Shown here one piece after another: positions 24,594 through 33,780 of a stretch of DNA of 39,780 nucleotides (within the stretch, counting starts at the first letter, position 1; every line of letters begins with the position of its first letter). Origin of the DNA: DASYPP01 sp036006525 (GTDB lineage: Bacteria; Gemmatimonadota; Gemmatimonadetes; Gemmatimonadales; GWC2-71-9). A model generated the notes under the pieces. That model had not been told where the DNA came from. It searched no databases and saw only the letters and a list, made by a program, of their open reading frames with translations. The translations under genes and the position numbers were made by a program. The DNA lies in the NCBI GenBank assembly GCA_036006525.1, contig DASYPP010000071.1, forward strand, positions 1 to 39,780, given 5' to 3'.

Positions 24594-27500
24594 TCAGCGG
24601 TAGTCCCCGGCGTACAGCGAGAGCTGCACCGTGAGCGCCAGGAAGATCTGCGAAATCCTCCGGTTCAGGTGCCTGGCGTCGTTGAGGCTGTAACCGAACT
24701 GGAGCCCGCCCCGCACCAGCTTGAGCAGGTCGGTGTCCAGGCTGCCGCGAAACTCCTTGCGCCGGGTGTCGGAGATGGTCTGGCACCCCTGCAGGGTGGG
24801 GCGGCGAAGACAGGTGATGCCGGACGAGATCACCCCGAAGAACGACGCCGTCACCTGCTTGCGCAGCCGGCTGATGCTGCCGGGCACCCGGAAAACGTAG
24901 GTGAAGTTGGCGGTCAGGTCGTTCTGGTCGGACTCGGTGGAATTGCCGTTGTTTTCGTTGCTCTGGTTCTGGGACGAATAGCTCACCTGGAGCACCATTC
25001 CGTTGCGGAACCCGAACTGGAGATCCGGCGTCAGCGACGAGGAGAACGTGGCGGCCCGGGCAACCTGGCCGTTGGCGCTGGGCTGCTCGGTGCTGCCCTC
25101 CCGGCGGCGGAATCCGAAGCTGGCCGCGAACAGGCTCAGCGGCCCGGTGGTGAAATGCTGGGTGAACCGTGCCGAGCCGACCGGCCATTCCTTCTGCCTG
25201 CTGTCGGTGGTGAGGAAGCCCACCCCGACCCGCTGGAACTGCTGGGTATTTATCCGGTTATAGCTCAGGTTGAAGGTGAGCCCGAAAGGCAGGTCCGCTC
25301 CGCTTCCCACGGCATTGGTCCGGGTCTCCGTTACACCGATGGCGCTTTGTCCCTGCTGGGTGAGAAAGGCCGACCGGCCGCCCAGCGCGAGCTGGTATCC
25401 CAGTCCCGGGTCGAAGGAGGCCAGATCGTAGGTCGAGTTGCGAACCAGCCGGTTGGAGAAATCGAAGGGCCGGATCCGGCGCGCCATCCGGCCCAGGAAG
25501 CTGCTGTCGCCGAACGCCCGGGTGAGCCCGCGGGCCAGGTCCAGCGTAACGCCGATTTCCCGGCCCCGGTTGTTGTTCAGGGTCTGGGGCAGGATGAAGG
25601 CGCCGCTGGAGTCCCCGTTCTCCCGGACGATGGGCCGGCTGGTCAGGCTCCGGGACAGAACAAAGCTGCTTGTCGTGGTGAACCGGGGCCGCAACCATGA
25701 GGCCAGCCTCGGCGCCAGCGCGAGGTTAGTGGCCAGTTGGCGATCTCGTTCGACCCCGACGTCCAGCCCCAGGAAACTCTTTCGGGATTGGCCGGCCAGC
25801 CGGCCGAGCGCCGTGGAATCGGAGTACTGGCGGAGATCCCGGGTACTCACCAGGTCGCCGGAAAGGTTCAGCATACCCAGGGGCTGCCAACTCAGCCCCG
25901 CGGTGTTTCGCCAGAGATGGGAGAGATTCTCCACTGGCTGGAGCAGGGCGTCCTGGGGCCGGCGAACCTGGACCTGGTACGAAATAATGTCGCTCTCGAT
26001 TTTGTTGAGCCCGCTACTGAGCCGGATGTTGGAGGGTACCAGGCTCAACCGGCTGCTCCGGATGGCCTGGGCCCCTTCGCTTTGCCGGAGAAACCCGGGC
26101 AGCTTGTCCACCAGCCCGCCCAGGTTGAGATGAGGTCCGGCCCGGGCCAGCAGGATGTTGTAGTTGAGGAGGTAGGAAGAGGAGAACGCCGTCGCCTCGG
26201 AAAGCTCGCTTTGTGACGATCCGGTGGTGATGCTGGTCGACAATGCGAGGGGATCCACGAAGCCGCGGGTGATCCAGTTGGATCCCCGGCGGCTGCGCAG
26301 GAGAGTCAGCGAGTACGTCGCACTCCAACTTTCCGGTTTTCGCAGGTTCACGAGATCCTGGGCGCGCAGGTCAGTGCCGGCCAGCAACTCGGGGTTCACC
26401 GTGGTGCGGGCATAACTGACGGTGGCCGGCGCACTCAGGCCCAGCTTCCTGGGAATGAAGCGATCCAGCCGGACCGCCGTGGTGAGCAACATCGCATTAT
26501 TGGTGCGGTACGTCGGATCCTGATTGATCTGCTGAAAGGCGCCGTCCTGGCGGACAAAACTGAATTGAAGGTCGGCCACGTCGGAGGCGGAGAGTCTTCC
26601 GGTCACCGCCATGGCGGTGCCCATGCGGGACACCGGCTCGGTGAGCCGGATGTCATCGACCCACAGCTCGGCGGTATCGATCACGCTGCCCTGGTTGAGC
26701 CGGAAAATTCCGGCCGCCATCTCCTGCACCCGAGCCAGGTTCGGCGGGTTGATGGCCGGGTCCGCGACCTGGACCATGTAAGGGCCGGAACAGGCGACGT
26801 ACGCGGTGGAGTCACCGCCGCACGTGGCCGAGCCCGAGGGCGGCAGGCCCTGGAGGAAGCGGCTCTGGATGTCGCCCCGCAGCTCGCGCCAGGTCTCCAG
26901 GTCGATCGCGACTTCAGGCGTCCAGCTCACCGTGCTGACCGGAGTGCGATAGAGATAGAAATTGCGATCATCCGAGCCCAGCTTGAAGAACGCCTCCAGC
27001 TCCCCGGTGTCCCACCCCGCCCCGCGCCCCCGCAACCAGATCCGGAGCTGTTGGTACTTGAGGAGGTCCTGGGGGCCGGACGGGAAGCGAAGGTACGCCT
27101 CGGCCCGCTCACCCTGGAGCAGGTCGGCGCCCAGAATCCGCAACGACTTCTCGTTGATCTGGGTGCCCTCGAGATCGCGGCCGCCGTCTTTGCGATTGGC
27201 CTGGTTGCCGAGCCCGGGCGGTGACTGGTAGCCCAGCTCGGTGTTGACCGTGGAGACGACGGTGACCGCGATTTCGCCGTTGGCTTCCGCCAGGGAGCCC
27301 GAGTATCCCTTGATCGGCCGGTCGGCCCGCCGGGTCCAGGAGGAGCCGATCAGTTTCATCCGGGCCAGGGCGAACCGGGCGACGATGTCGGGCGCGCCGT
27401 TGTCCTGGTCCGCCGCGACCGTCAGCCGGAGGTGCTGCACCAGCCGGATATTGGGAGAACCGATGGTCGCGTCGGGGGCCCGCAGCGGAATCCGGTAGAG

Positions 27501-30500
27501 TTTCCAGCCGAAGGGGCGGCCAAGGCTGTCAACGCCGGTCACTCCGTCGCGCACGAAGTACTTGGCGCCTCCCAGCGTCACCACGTAGCGGAACACATTC
27601 TCGGACACGCCGTTGGCATTCAGCTGGAGATCCCCGTTCAGGTCCTCGGTATCCAGCAGGCCGTTGCCGTTGGTGCAGCGGGCACTCAGGTCGCCCCAGG
27701 GGAAGACCAGCACGGTGCTGCTCAACTGGCGAACGCAGAGCGCGATGTCCTTGAGCGGCTGGTCGCCGATGATGATCGAATCAGGGCGGTCCGACAGGAT
27801 GCCGATGTCGTCGGTCGCGGCGTCGAAGATCCCCGTAATGTCGCGCTCGCTGTTCAGGATCCCCACCCCGGTATAGCCCCGCCCGGTGAACGTCGTGTCG
27901 ATTCCCGCGACGCTCAGGCTCTCCGGAGCCAGGGCCAGCGCGTCCTCATTCACGCTGCCCAGGTCGAAGACCAGCCGCACTCCCGCACTGTCGGCCGGCC
28001 GGCGCCCATCCTGGAAGACCCAGAATTCCAGGTATTCGTTGCGGGAAAGGTCCACACCGGTGGTGCTGAGGGCGGTGGACATCGAGCGCCAGCGCGGCTG
28101 AAAATCCCGGCGCGGGAGACTCCAGTGGGAATGGTTGTGGACGTCCACGATGCCACCCGCCGTGTCGGCGTGCAGGGTCATGAACATGAGGGTTTCCCGC
28201 TGGGAACCGGTGCCCAGGATCTTGATGTTGGGATCGATGTCCTGGGCGCGGATCTCGGATGGGCCGCAGCCCTGGCAGGCGGGAACCAGGTTCTGCCAGG
28301 TGAGCTGCACCGCCCAGCTGGAATCGAACCCGGCCGCGAAATCGGGAATCTCGCTGACCAGCCCGTCGGGCGCCTGGGGCCGGCTGCCGAACTGCCAGAG
28401 ATTCTCCCGGAGCGAAATGTCGATGCCCGCATCGCCCTCGAATTCCTCGAGGAACGCGGCGCCGGCCCGGTTGGGATCCGGCTTGGTCACCGCCAGCTCG
28501 GCGGTGAGGTCGAGGCGCGAAGGCGCGGTGGCGCCCCCGGTGGTAAGGCCGTTCAGCAGCCGGGTGATCGCGTTGGGCCGGAAATGGAGATCGGTATTCA
28601 CCCCGGCGACCAGCGTCGCTTCCGGTTCGAAGCCGAGCGGAGGCCGGTTGAACGCGGTCTGCTCGTACTGGTAGATACCGATGAAGTTGATATTGCCGCG
28701 GTCTCCCATGGAGTACCGGGCCGACCCGCCCAGCATCGTGGTCGGCGCGATCGCGAAAAAGCCGCGCTCCTCGAACCGGGCGACCACGGTCCCGGTGCCG
28801 GACCCGAACAGGAGGTTGGGATCCAGGAAGGTCACCCGGCCGGTGCCGTAGTCGATCGAGTAGTCTATCCCGCGCTCCAGCACCCGACCATTGGCGGTGA
28901 GCTGTTCGCTGCCTTCGCGAATCTGGATGGCGTTGAGATCGAGCGAAGATCGGTCCGAGGTGCCCGTCGCATTGTACTGCAACCGGAAGACGAACTTGGC
29001 CGGCGGTCCCTGGCTCAGCACCAGGTACAGCGGCGTCTTGTAGAGCGAGTCGGAGCGTTCCGGCGGGGTGAGCCGGGTGGGATCGGCGAAGGGCTGCAGG
29101 TTGGGCAGCACGATGTACGCCTCGCGCACCACCGGCTGGCTCTGGAGATCCTGGGCCCGGGGAAAGAGCCGGTTGGACACATCGAAGACGTTTTCATCGG
29201 TCGGAATCGAGAGACCCAGCAGCGCCAGGTACGTGGCGGCCGATCCGGACAACGGCCGCTCGCTCTGGTTGACCGAGAGATTGACCCGAAGCGAGGAACG
29301 GTCCAGGTCGGTGCCCGCGATCCGGTAGACCTGCCGCATCTCGTGGCGGAAGGTTTCCTTGTCGGCGCCGACCTGGGGCTTCACGATCAGCCGCAAGGTA
29401 TCGATTGGGGGCTGATTGGGTGGCACCGGAGTGTCGCGGGTCGGGCTGGTGCCGACCCGGACGCCGCTGACGGTCACATAGCTCACCGCCAGAAAATCCT
29501 GCTGGTCGAGCTTGGAGCCGAGGACGAACCAGAGCCCTGAGGCGTCCAGGTAGTAATCCTGGTTCTGCACCAGAAGCTCCCAGCGCGCGGCCTGCTTCTG
29601 GGTCGTATCGGCGCCGATGGCAATCGCGTTGATGCCGCCGATGTTGGGATTGCTCCCCCCCTGGGAGAGCGCCGCGCGGTAGCGATAGACCCGGAGCGGT
29701 TGACCCTGGACGTTGGCCGGCCGGTCCGCCTGTCCCACGGTCTCCGGGTTCAGATTCAGAATGTCGAGCGCGGGGTAACCCGGCACCAGGGCGGGATCCA
29801 GCACCCAGAAGAAGCGCCCCGACTCGAAGTCGAGGTCGCGCAACTGGCGATCCTGAGGCTGACTGATCCGGTCGCCGACGGTGAACACCCGCTCGGCCAC
29901 CGAGCTGCCCTTCTGTTGCGCCGCGATGGCCTGGAACTGGAAAGGACCCACCTGGAAGGTCGCGTTCACTCCAAAATTATTGGCGGGGACCGAGGCGGTA
30001 ATGAAACGGGAAGGCGGCGGCTGAAAAGTCACGGTACCGACTTCCAGCCGCTGGACGACTTCGTCTTCGAGGCCCTGGTAATAGACCTGGATGTTCTGCT
30101 TGCCCTGGAAATCCCGCTCCGAGTCGTAGTCCATGTTGATGTGAAGCCGCCGGCCGATCACGCCCCCGGCCAGGACATTGAATTGATTGTCGAGCCGGGG
30201 AGCGGTAAACCCGCCGCGACAACCTGAGGCCGGATCCAGGAGCGCGAACGGCGTGCAGCGCTCATTGCGGACCCGGTCGCTGCGGAGTTCGAGCCGGGCC
30301 TGCCCGTCTACCTGGAGATCGGCATACTTGGTCGGCAATCCCAGCACCCCACTGGTGCGGGGTCCTCCGGGCTGGGACCGGTCGGTGACCCCACGGCCGT
30401 ACACGCTGAGCATTCGGAGGGCCATCGCCTGGGCAGCCCGGGTGGAATCCAGCATCGAGGCCATGGTGCTGTCCCAATACTGGAGCGCCATTCCGGGGAC

Positions 30501-30713
30501 CAGTGGCGCACCTACGCCCGGCGTGCGGAGCGGGAGCGGTATCACCAACTCCGGCTGCGGGGTCTTGAACCTGGCCCGCATACGCGGCAGCGTCGTATCC
30601 GCCTGGCCCCAGACCAGTCGGGGCAGGAAGACGAGGGCGCCGCACAGGGCAAGCGCGCGTACCAGAGGGGGGATGCGAAGCGAAATCGGACGTTGGGTCG
30701 AGGTGTTTGACAA
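24594..30713 (-). CDS. SprA-like giant outer-membrane protein (type IX secretion translocon family)
   Basis: A 2039-residue exported protein resembling SprA/Sov, the very large beta-barrel that forms the outer-membrane conduit of the type IX secretion system in Bacteroidota (about 2400 residues there). The start is TTG 30713, with no clear ribosome-binding site; no other usual start codon precedes the signal sequence (RALALCGALVFLPRLVWG, cleavage before Gln37). Family-like segments include MDYDSERDFQGKQNIQVYYQ, QFQAIAAQQKGSS, LDFESGRFFWVLDP and WELLVQNQDYYLDASGLWF. The C-terminal third is rich in alternating Arg/Ser/Leu strands and ends LTVQLSLYAGDYR, as expected for outer-membrane strands. 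It probably leads the transcript continuing into the glutaminyl cyclase, comEA and pil genes. Confidence 0.85.
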   Translation of the reverse strand: MSNTSTQRPISLRIPPLVRALALCGALVFLPRLVWGQADTTLPRMRARFKTPQPELVIPLPLRTPGVGAPLVPGMALQYWDSTMASMLDSTRAAQAMALRMLSVYGRGVTDRSQPGGPRTSGVLGLPTKYADLQVDGQARLELRSDRVRNERCTPFALLDPASGCRGGFTAPRLDNQFNVLAGGVIGRRLHINMDYDSERDFQGKQNIQVYYQGLEDEVVQRLEVGTVTFQPPPSRFITASVPANNFGVNATFQVGPFQFQAIAAQQKGSSVAERVFTVGDRISQPQDRQLRDLDFESGRFFWVLDPALVPGYPALDILNLNPETVGQADRPANVQGQPLRVYRYRAALSQGGSNPNIGGINAIAIGADTTQKQAARWELLVQNQDYYLDASGLWFVLGSKLDQQDFLAVSYVTVSGVRVGTSPTRDTPVPPNQPPIDTLRLIVKPQVGADKETFRHEMRQVYRIAGTDLDRSSLRVNLSVNQSERPLSGSAATYLALLGLSIPTDENVFDVSNRLFPRAQDLQSQPVVREAYIVLPNLQPFADPTRLTPPERSDSLYKTPLYLVLSQGPPAKFVFRLQYNATGTSDRSSLDLNAIQIREGSEQLTANGRVLERGIDYSIDYGTGRVTFLDPNLLFGSGTGTVVARFEERGFFAIAPTTMLGGSARYSMGDRGNINFIGIYQYEQTAFNRPPLGFEPEATLVAGVNTDLHFRPNAITRLLNGLTTGGATAPSRLDLTAELAVTKPDPNRAGAAFLEEFEGDAGIDISLRENLWQFGSRPQAPDGLVSEIPDFAAGFDSSWAVQLTWQNLVPACQGCGPSEIRAQDIDPNIKILGTGSQRETLMFMTLHADTAGGIVDVHNHSHWSLPRRDFQPRWRSMSTALSTTGVDLSRNEYLEFWVFQDGRRPADSAGVRLVFDLGSVNEDALALAPESLSVAGIDTTFTGRGYTGVGILNSERDITGIFDAATDDIGILSDRPDSIIIGDQPLKDIALCVRQLSSTVLVFPWGDLSARCTNGNGLLDTEDLNGDLQLNANGVSENVFRYVVTLGGAKYFVRDGVTGVDSLGRPFGWKLYRIPLRAPDATIGSPNIRLVQHLRLTVAADQDNGAPDIVARFALARMKLIGSSWTRRADRPIKGYSGSLAEANGEIAVTVVSTVNTELGYQSPPGLGNQANRKDGGRDLEGTQINEKSLRILGADLLQGERAEAYLRFPSGPQDLLKYQQLRIWLRGRGAGWDTGELEAFFKLGSDDRNFYLYRTPVSTVSWTPEVAIDLETWRELRGDIQSRFLQGLPPSGSATCGGDSTAYVACSGPYMVQVADPAINPPNLARVQEMAAGIFRLNQGSVIDTAELWVDDIRLTEPVSRMGTAMAVTGRLSASDVADLQFSFVRQDGAFQQINQDPTYRTNNAMLLTTAVRLDRFIPRKLGLSAPATVSYARTTVNPELLAGTDLRAQDLVNLRKPESWSATYSLTLLRSRRGSNWITRGFVDPLALSTSITTGSSQSELSEATAFSSSYLLNYNILLARAGPHLNLGGLVDKLPGFLRQSEGAQAIRSSRLSLVPSNIRLSSGLNKIESDIISYQVQVRRPQDALLQPVENLSHLWRNTAGLSWQPLGMLNLSGDLVSTRDLRQYSDSTALGRLAGQSRKSFLGLDVGVERDRQLATNLALAPRLASWLRPRFTTTSSFVLSRSLTSRPIVRENGDSSGAFILPQTLNNNRGREIGVTLDLARGLTRAFGDSSFLGRMARRIRPFDFSNRLVRNSTYDLASFDPGLGYQLALGGRSAFLTQQGQSAIGVTETRTNAVGSGADLPFGLTFNLSYNRINTQQFQRVGVGFLTTDSRQKEWPVGSARFTQHFTTGPLSLFAASFGFRRREGSTEQPSANGQVARAATFSSSLTPDLQFGFRNGMVLQVSYSSQNQSNENNGNSTESDQNDLTANFTYVFRVPGSISRLRKQVTASFFGVISSGITCLRRPTLQGCQTISDTRRKEFRGSLDTDLLKLVRGGLQFGYSLNDARHLNRRISQIFLALTVQLSLYAGDYR

Positions 30714-30750
30714 ATATAAGCGCTTAACTGACTGTGAGATAGCTACATGG

Positions 30751-30882
30751 ACGGTAGTAGACGGTAATAGGCGGTAATGGGCGGTAGATTGCCCACCCTA
30801 AGCCCATCAGCCGAAGGCCCCAAAGGGTTTCTACCGCCGAGTTACCGCCTTCTACCGCCCATTACCGCCAATTACCGCCTAC
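30751..30882. repeat. 10-bp tandem repeats arranged as an inverted pair in a divergent promoter region
   Basis: The left array has four decamers starting at 30751, 30761, 30771 and 30781 (ACGGTAGTAG to GCGGTAGATT). The right array has five starting at 30831 (CTACCGCCGA to ATTACCGCCT). Segments 30757-30788 and 30851-30882 are reverse complements at 30 of 32 positions across a 62-nt spacer. The element occupies most of the 178-bp gap between the divergent sprA-like and lptF genes and ends 9 bp before the lptF start. A TATATT-like box lies next to the sprA-like start. Confidence 0.9.
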
Positions 30883-30891
30883 TTTTCACCG

Positions 30892-32463
30892 ATGCGTCTT
30901 CTCGAACGCTATTTGCTTCGCCAGCTGGTGGCCCCGTTCTTTTTCGCGCTCGCGGCCCTCACCAGCATCATGCTCCTGAACCAGATCGCCCGCCGGTTCG
31001 GCGCGCTGGTCGGCAAGGGCCTGCCGTGGAGCGTGATCGCCGAGGTGTTCGGATTGAGCATCCCGTTCATTCTCGCCATCACGCTGCCCATGGCCGTCCT
31101 GATGGCGGTGCTGTACTGCTTCACCCACCTGGCCGCCGACAACGAGATCACCGCCATGAAGGCCAGCGGGATCAGCGTGTACCAGGTGGTGGCCCCGGTA
31201 TTCGCCGCCAGCGTGTTCGTCGCCTTTCTGACCTTCCTGTTCACCGACCAGGTGCTGCCCCGCAGCAACGCCCATCTCCGAAGCCTGATGTTCAACATCG
31301 CGCGCAAGAAGCCGACCTTCGAGCTTCGGGAGCAGGTGATCAACGAGCTGGGCCCGGCGGGAATCTTCATCCGCGCCCTGCGCATCGATCCCAGCACCGG
31401 GCGGATGCGGGACGTGACCCTCTACGACATGGCGGCGACCGGCGGGCGGCGCATCATCTACGCCGACAGCGGGATCATGGCCCTCATGGCGAACGAGACC
31501 GACCTGAGCCTGCGGCTCTTTTCCGGCTCGGTGCATCAATTCAAGGCCACCGACCGGACCGTGTTCCAGCTGACGTTCTTCCGGGTGAACGACATCCGGG
31601 TCAGGGACATCACCAACCAGTTTCAGACCGACCTGGTCGATGCGCAGCGGGGCGACCGCGAGATGAGTACCTGCGAGATGCTCAAGGTGATCCGGGGTCA
31701 GGAACGGGAAGTCCACCAGGCCGAGGTCGAGCGGCGCAATCTGGTGCTGCGGGACCTGCGATCGCTGCTGGGACTGCCACCGCCGCGCCCCCCGGACCAG
31801 GTAACCGAGGAGCCGGTCGGCGGGTATTGCCGCTGGGCCGCACAGGTCCAGGCTCTCCTGCTACCCAAGACGGCTGAGGCGCAGGAGCCCACACAGGGCG
31901 AGCGCAAAAAGCAGTTCATAATGGATAGTATCGCCGCTTCCCGGGGGCGCGCGCCGCTTGCGGTTCCCCGACCGATCACGGCCCGCGCTCCCCAGGCCCC
32001 GGTGCCCGGGGAACCGGCGGCAGCCGAACCGGACATCCACCTCACCAACTGGGGCGAGGTGCTCACCGTGGCGCGCCAGGTCGACGAGGCCCAGATCGAG
32101 GCCGACAAGTACTCCATCGAGGTTCATAAAAAGTGGTCGATCAGCGTGGCCTGCATCGTGTTCGTGCTGGTTGGTGTGCCGATGGCTCTCCGGTTCCCCC
32201 GCGGTGGCATGGGGCTGGTCCTGGGCGGCGGCCTGGCGGTCTTCTCGGTCTATTATATCGGGCTGATCGCCGGTGAAGCGCTGGGAGACCGGGCGATCGT
32301 CAACCCGGTCTGGGCCATGTGGGCCTCCAATTTCCTGTTTGCCGGGCTGGGACTGCTGGGCCTCTACCGGGTGAGCCAGCAATCCGGCAGCAGCCGGGGC
32401 GGCGATTTCGCGGAAATACTGGATTCGATCGTGGGCCGTTTCCGCCGCCGGAGGGCCCGTTGA
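30892..32463 (+). CDS. lptF: LPS export permease LptF with a long periplasmic insertion
   Basis: A 523-residue YjgP/YjgQ-family protein, one of the two membrane subunits of the LptB2FG complex that extracts lipopolysaccharide for transport to the outer membrane. N-terminal helices are at about 12-35, 52-78 and 97-118; the family core ADNEITAMKASGIS is at 82-95; the beta-jellyroll covers about 125-255; three C-terminal helices follow IEVHKKWSISVACIVFVLVG. It is about 150 residues longer than usual because residues 275-395 hold a charged helical stretch, a Pro/Ala-rich linker and an extra segment just before helix 4. No ribosome-binding site is visible ahead of ATG 30892. It is coupled to lptG by a TTGA overlap. 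Confidence 0.94.
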   Translation: MRLLERYLLRQLVAPFFFALAALTSIMLLNQIARRFGALVGKGLPWSVIAEVFGLSIPFILAITLPMAVLMAVLYCFTHLAADNEITAMKASGISVYQVVAPVFAASVFVAFLTFLFTDQVLPRSNAHLRSLMFNIARKKPTFELREQVINELGPAGIFIRALRIDPSTGRMRDVTLYDMAATGGRRIIYADSGIMALMANETDLSLRLFSGSVHQFKATDRTVFQLTFFRVNDIRVRDITNQFQTDLVDAQRGDREMSTCEMLKVIRGQEREVHQAEVERRNLVLRDLRSLLGLPPPRPPDQVTEEPVGGYCRWAAQVQALLLPKTAEAQEPTQGERKKQFIMDSIAASRGRAPLAVPRPITARAPQAPVPGEPAAAEPDIHLTNWGEVLTVARQVDEAQIEADKYSIEVHKKWSISVACIVFVLVGVPMALRFPRGGMGLVLGGGLAVFSVYYIGLIAGEALGDRAIVNPVWAMWASNFLFAGLGLLGLYRVSQQSGSSRGGDFAEILDSIVGRFRRRRAR

Positions 32464-33542
32464 TACTGCGCACCCTCGATCGTTACGTGCTCAAGTCCTG
32501 GATCAAGATTTTCGTCATCACGGCCCTGGGCTTTCCGCTGGTGTCGATCGTCATCAATCTCATCGACTTCCTGGACAAGTGGCTCTCCCGCGGCCTCACC
32601 GCGGGGCAGATCGCCCTCAGCTATTTCTATTCCATTCCGGAGAACGTGTCACTGGTGATGCCGGCGGCGGTGCTCTTCGCCACCGTGTTCACCGTGGGAA
32701 CCCTGGGCCGCAACTCGGAGCTGACCGCGGCCAAGGCCGGCGGGCAGAGCTTTTACCGGCTCATGCTACCCATTTTGATCGCGTCGATGGTCGCCACGGT
32801 GCTGGCGGTGGTGGTCGGCGAGCTGGCGCCGGGCTCGACCGCGCGGATGAACGAGATCCAGAACCCGGATCGCGACAAGTCCTCGGCGGGACGCTACAAC
32901 TTCGTATACCGGGCCGAGCAGGGATGGGTGTACACTATCGGCTCGCTGGACCTCGCCAGCCGCTCGCTCCGGAACCTGGTGCTGGAGCGGCAGGGCGACG
33001 GCGTGGACTACCCCGACATCGCCATCAGCGCCGACAGCGCGACCTGGGACACCTCGAGCGCCGGCTGGCGGCTCTGGAACGGCACCACCCGGTTCGTGCT
33101 GGGAGCCGAAAAAGAGGCCACCTTCAGCTTCAACGGCTCGCTGCTGCGCTCGATGGTCGAGAGCCCGGCCGACCTGCTGGTCGAACCCAAGGCCCCCGAA
33201 GAGATGCGCTACGCCGAGCTGGGCCGCTACATCGAGTCACTGCGCCGCTCCGGCAACGACGTGGACAAGCTGGTGGTGGAACACGCGCTCAAGATCGCGC
33301 TGCCGGTGACCTGTCTGGTGATCGCCCTGTTCGGCGCGCCGCTCGCTGTGACGTCGCCGCGCCAGGGCACCGCGATGGGCATCGCGGTGGCGCTGGGAAC
33401 CACCGTGGTTTTCCTGATGATGGCGCAGATTTCGAAAGCGGTGGGCGCCGGGAGCCTGGTAGATCCGGTGATCGCGGCGTGGTTTCCCAACGTCTTGTTT
33501 TTCGGTGCAGGCTTGGTCTTGCTTAAGAAAGTGCAGACGTAG
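32460..33542 (+). CDS. lptG: LPS export permease LptG
   Basis: A 360-residue partner of LptF, of normal family length. Start TTG 32460 is preferred: it overlaps the lptF stop (TTGA), follows GGAGGG at 32450-32455, and yields ILRTLDRYVLKSWIKIF, the usual N-terminus. Helices are at about 14-35, 60-85 and 100-125; the core NSELTAAKAGGQSFYRL corresponds to NELTALRAAG in other LptG proteins. The jellyroll spans about 130-265, followed by the C-terminal helix set starting HALKIALPVTCLVIALFGAP. It lies in a two-gene operon with lptF; lptB and lptC are not in the window. Confidence 0.94.
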   Translation: MILRTLDRYVLKSWIKIFVITALGFPLVSIVINLIDFLDKWLSRGLTAGQIALSYFYSIPENVSLVMPAAVLFATVFTVGTLGRNSELTAAKAGGQSFYRLMLPILIASMVATVLAVVVGELAPGSTARMNEIQNPDRDKSSAGRYNFVYRAEQGWVYTIGSLDLASRSLRNLVLERQGDGVDYPDIAISADSATWDTSSAGWRLWNGTTRFVLGAEKEATFSFNGSLLRSMVESPADLLVEPKAPEEMRYAELGRYIESLRRSGNDVDKLVVEHALKIALPVTCLVIALFGAPLAVTSPRQGTAMGIAVALGTTVVFLMMAQISKAVGAGSLVDPVIAAWFPNVLFFGAGLVLLKKVQT

Positions 33543-33591
33543 GCTGGATTGGAGAGAGGTGGTCTGGCTCTTAGTGTGAACCAGCTCAGAT

Positions 33592-33756
33592 TAATCGCGA
33601 AAACGCGAAACAAGGGAAAGCGCGAAGTGGGGCTGTCATTCCGAGACTAGCGAGGAATCTTCTCAACCCGAGCACGAACAATGTTGTACTTGTGACAACC
33701 GATTAACAGATATTGAAAGCTTTTCGCGCTTTCGCTTGTTTCGCGCTTCGCGATTA
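33592..33756. repeat. Inverted repeat of CGCGAA-rich units enclosing a dispersed repeat
   Basis: Left arm 33592-33626 (TAATCGCGAAAACGCG onward) and right arm 33723-33756 are reverse complements apart from one indel and two substitutions, with a 96-nt spacer. Arms consist of short units such as CGCGAAAC, AGGGAAAG, CGCGAA. The spacer contains a GTCATTCCGAG...GAGGAATCT copy (33634-33666). The element fills the 238-bp gap between convergent lptG (stop 33542) and the permease (stop 33781); nothing else is seen there. Confidence 0.85.
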
Positions 33757-33780
33757 GTGACCGCCCTCGCAAATCAGACC

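Noticed and set aside
27432..29540. A 702-codon open frame on the plus strand inside the SprA-like gene.
   Set aside because: It is antisense to a continuous 2039-codon gene with a signal peptide and family-like segments. Its composition (His/Gly/Arg/Pro/Val-rich, no domain) is typical of a shadow frame in GC-rich DNA.
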